Position numbers and translations under genes: made by a program. This document shows positions 63,216 to 64,000 of a stretch of DNA of 64,000 bases, one piece after another. The stretch spans positions 52,203 through 116,202 of the forward strand of contig JASANE010000907.1 of the NCBI GenBank assembly GCA_030248225.1, written 5' to 3'. Below the pieces are notes generated by a model. The model was not told where the DNA came from. It did not search any database and worked only from the letters and a program-made list of their open reading frames with translations. Origin of the DNA: Trileptium ribeirensis (lineage: Eukaryota > Nematoda > Enoplea > Enoplida > Thoracostomopsidae). Position 1 is the first letter of the stretch, and each line of letters opens with the position of its first letter.

Positions 63216-64000
63216 CTTTGTTCTGCCGTGGTATATCTTCTTTCAGGCCCTATCAAATGGGTCATCCCGCCCCAAAAAATGAACAAGCTCAAATCATTAT
63301 GAATAAAGAGTACGGGGGCGCAGGTGAATATTCAGCCCGGGATCACTCCACGCATGGATGTCCTCATTCTACATCGCGTCGTAAGCGCATGCAATGAACA
63401 ATCGGCAAATGCTCCATCGCTGTCACCTTTCAAACGCGTTTACACGCGTCAAGCATGTTTCAGTATTAATCCGTTATGTTTAGTGTTCAAACAATGTATA
63501 TATAGCCTCGAAATGGTCGAGGCTAAATCGAGCCAACTTTGCTACTCCAGCAAACGACATCTTTCCGCTTTAATCGCACATCGTCATATGCGCGCTCGTG
63601 AGTCTAACTGTGGACGAAGGATCAAGCTCTATAAGTTGCACAACATAGCCTTCAATATCGTTTGTCATGTGCCAGTATATCAAAACAGTTTCGCTGAAAA
63701 TAGTTTCATGTACCCTGGGCGCTCCAAACAGTGTCGGCTACATCAAACTTTTTCGGTTTCCATTGGTTTAAAACATGTTCTCCACTCCTGGTTCGTGATC
63801 CATGGCAAAATTTTTGGCTAAACTTGCTTCAATGACAATTTCTACTTGCACCTCGCGATAAAAGCGACCTCCAAGCCTGTTGGTAAATTAAATTTTACTA
63901 AAACACCTTTTTGAATCTAAAAAATCGTAAATAAACATAATTTGCTGAAAAATCGCATTTCTGACACGATTTATTAGCTATTTCCACGAAAACACTGAAT
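63216..64000. other. Right flank without supported gene
   Basis: Contains an open frame at 63,324-63,821 on the plus strand with no recognisable domain, heavy in rare-looking composition (Cys, His, Met) and probably spurious. The last 40 bp are the direct repeat noted at 62,692. Confidence 0.35.

Noticed and set aside
63324..63821. 165-codon open frame on the plus strand
   Set aside because: No recognisable domain, atypical composition, no splice or neighbour support; it lies between retroelement fragments.

Overview
The window is animal (metazoan) nuclear DNA: AT-rich, introns with GT-AG borders, short coding islands separated by long introns full of retrotransposon and MITE debris. I cannot name the phylum; gene structure and repeats suggest an invertebrate. 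Almost everything coding lies on the minus strand. No tRNA, rRNA, CRISPR or prokaryotic operon structure was seen.

One large minus-strand gene fills the window. It starts with ATG at 61,092 and runs past the left edge (last visible exon 277-426). I assembled it by hand from splice sites and phase. Seventeen exons (61,092 to 33,616) encode an N-terminal membrane anchor, a Lys/Ser/Thr/Ala-rich basic region and a long coiled coil. Further phase-compatible exons follow at 20.2, 13.9, 11.9, 11.4, 6.5, 5.6, 5.0, 1.9 and 0.35 kb. It matches the ribosome-binding protein 1 / kinectin family (RRBP1/KTN1): short hydrophobic N-terminus, KKKDKKKK basic patch, and the family signatures NNELRQKNYKAVEA and SYRDWLHQFEKLV in the right order.

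Two unexpected modules sit inside this gene on the same strand. (1) At 30,932-31,481 a terminal-type exon in perfect phase with exon 17 encodes an AMPK-beta-like glycogen-binding domain (CBM48), then a stop and an AATAAA 25 nt later. If spliced to exon 17 it gives a closed 1,092-residue protein: ER anchor + coiled coil + glycogen-binding domain, an architecture resembling vertebrate STBD1 but built from different parts. (2) Three exons at 10.4, 9.0 and 7.5 kb encode a pair of canonical EF-hands as a symmetric 0-0 cassette (80 residues); a separate ATG-bearing exon at 17,313-17,360 is in phase with it. This is either an alternative cassette/promoter or a calmodulin-like gene interleaved with the exons of the host gene.

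Repeats: two almost invariant tandem arrays (7 x 96 bp at 25.9-26.6 kb; 6 x 204 bp at 27.6-28.8 kb) in the intron after the CBM48 exon; a 410-bp hairpin at 38.3-38.7 kb; several MITE families with TA flanks or shared inverted ends; three dispersed repeat families with two or more copies each; and two CR1-like non-LTR retrotransposon 3' fragments on the plus strand (57-58.2 kb, interrupted by a 362-bp G-rich TIR element, and 62.9-63.2 kb).
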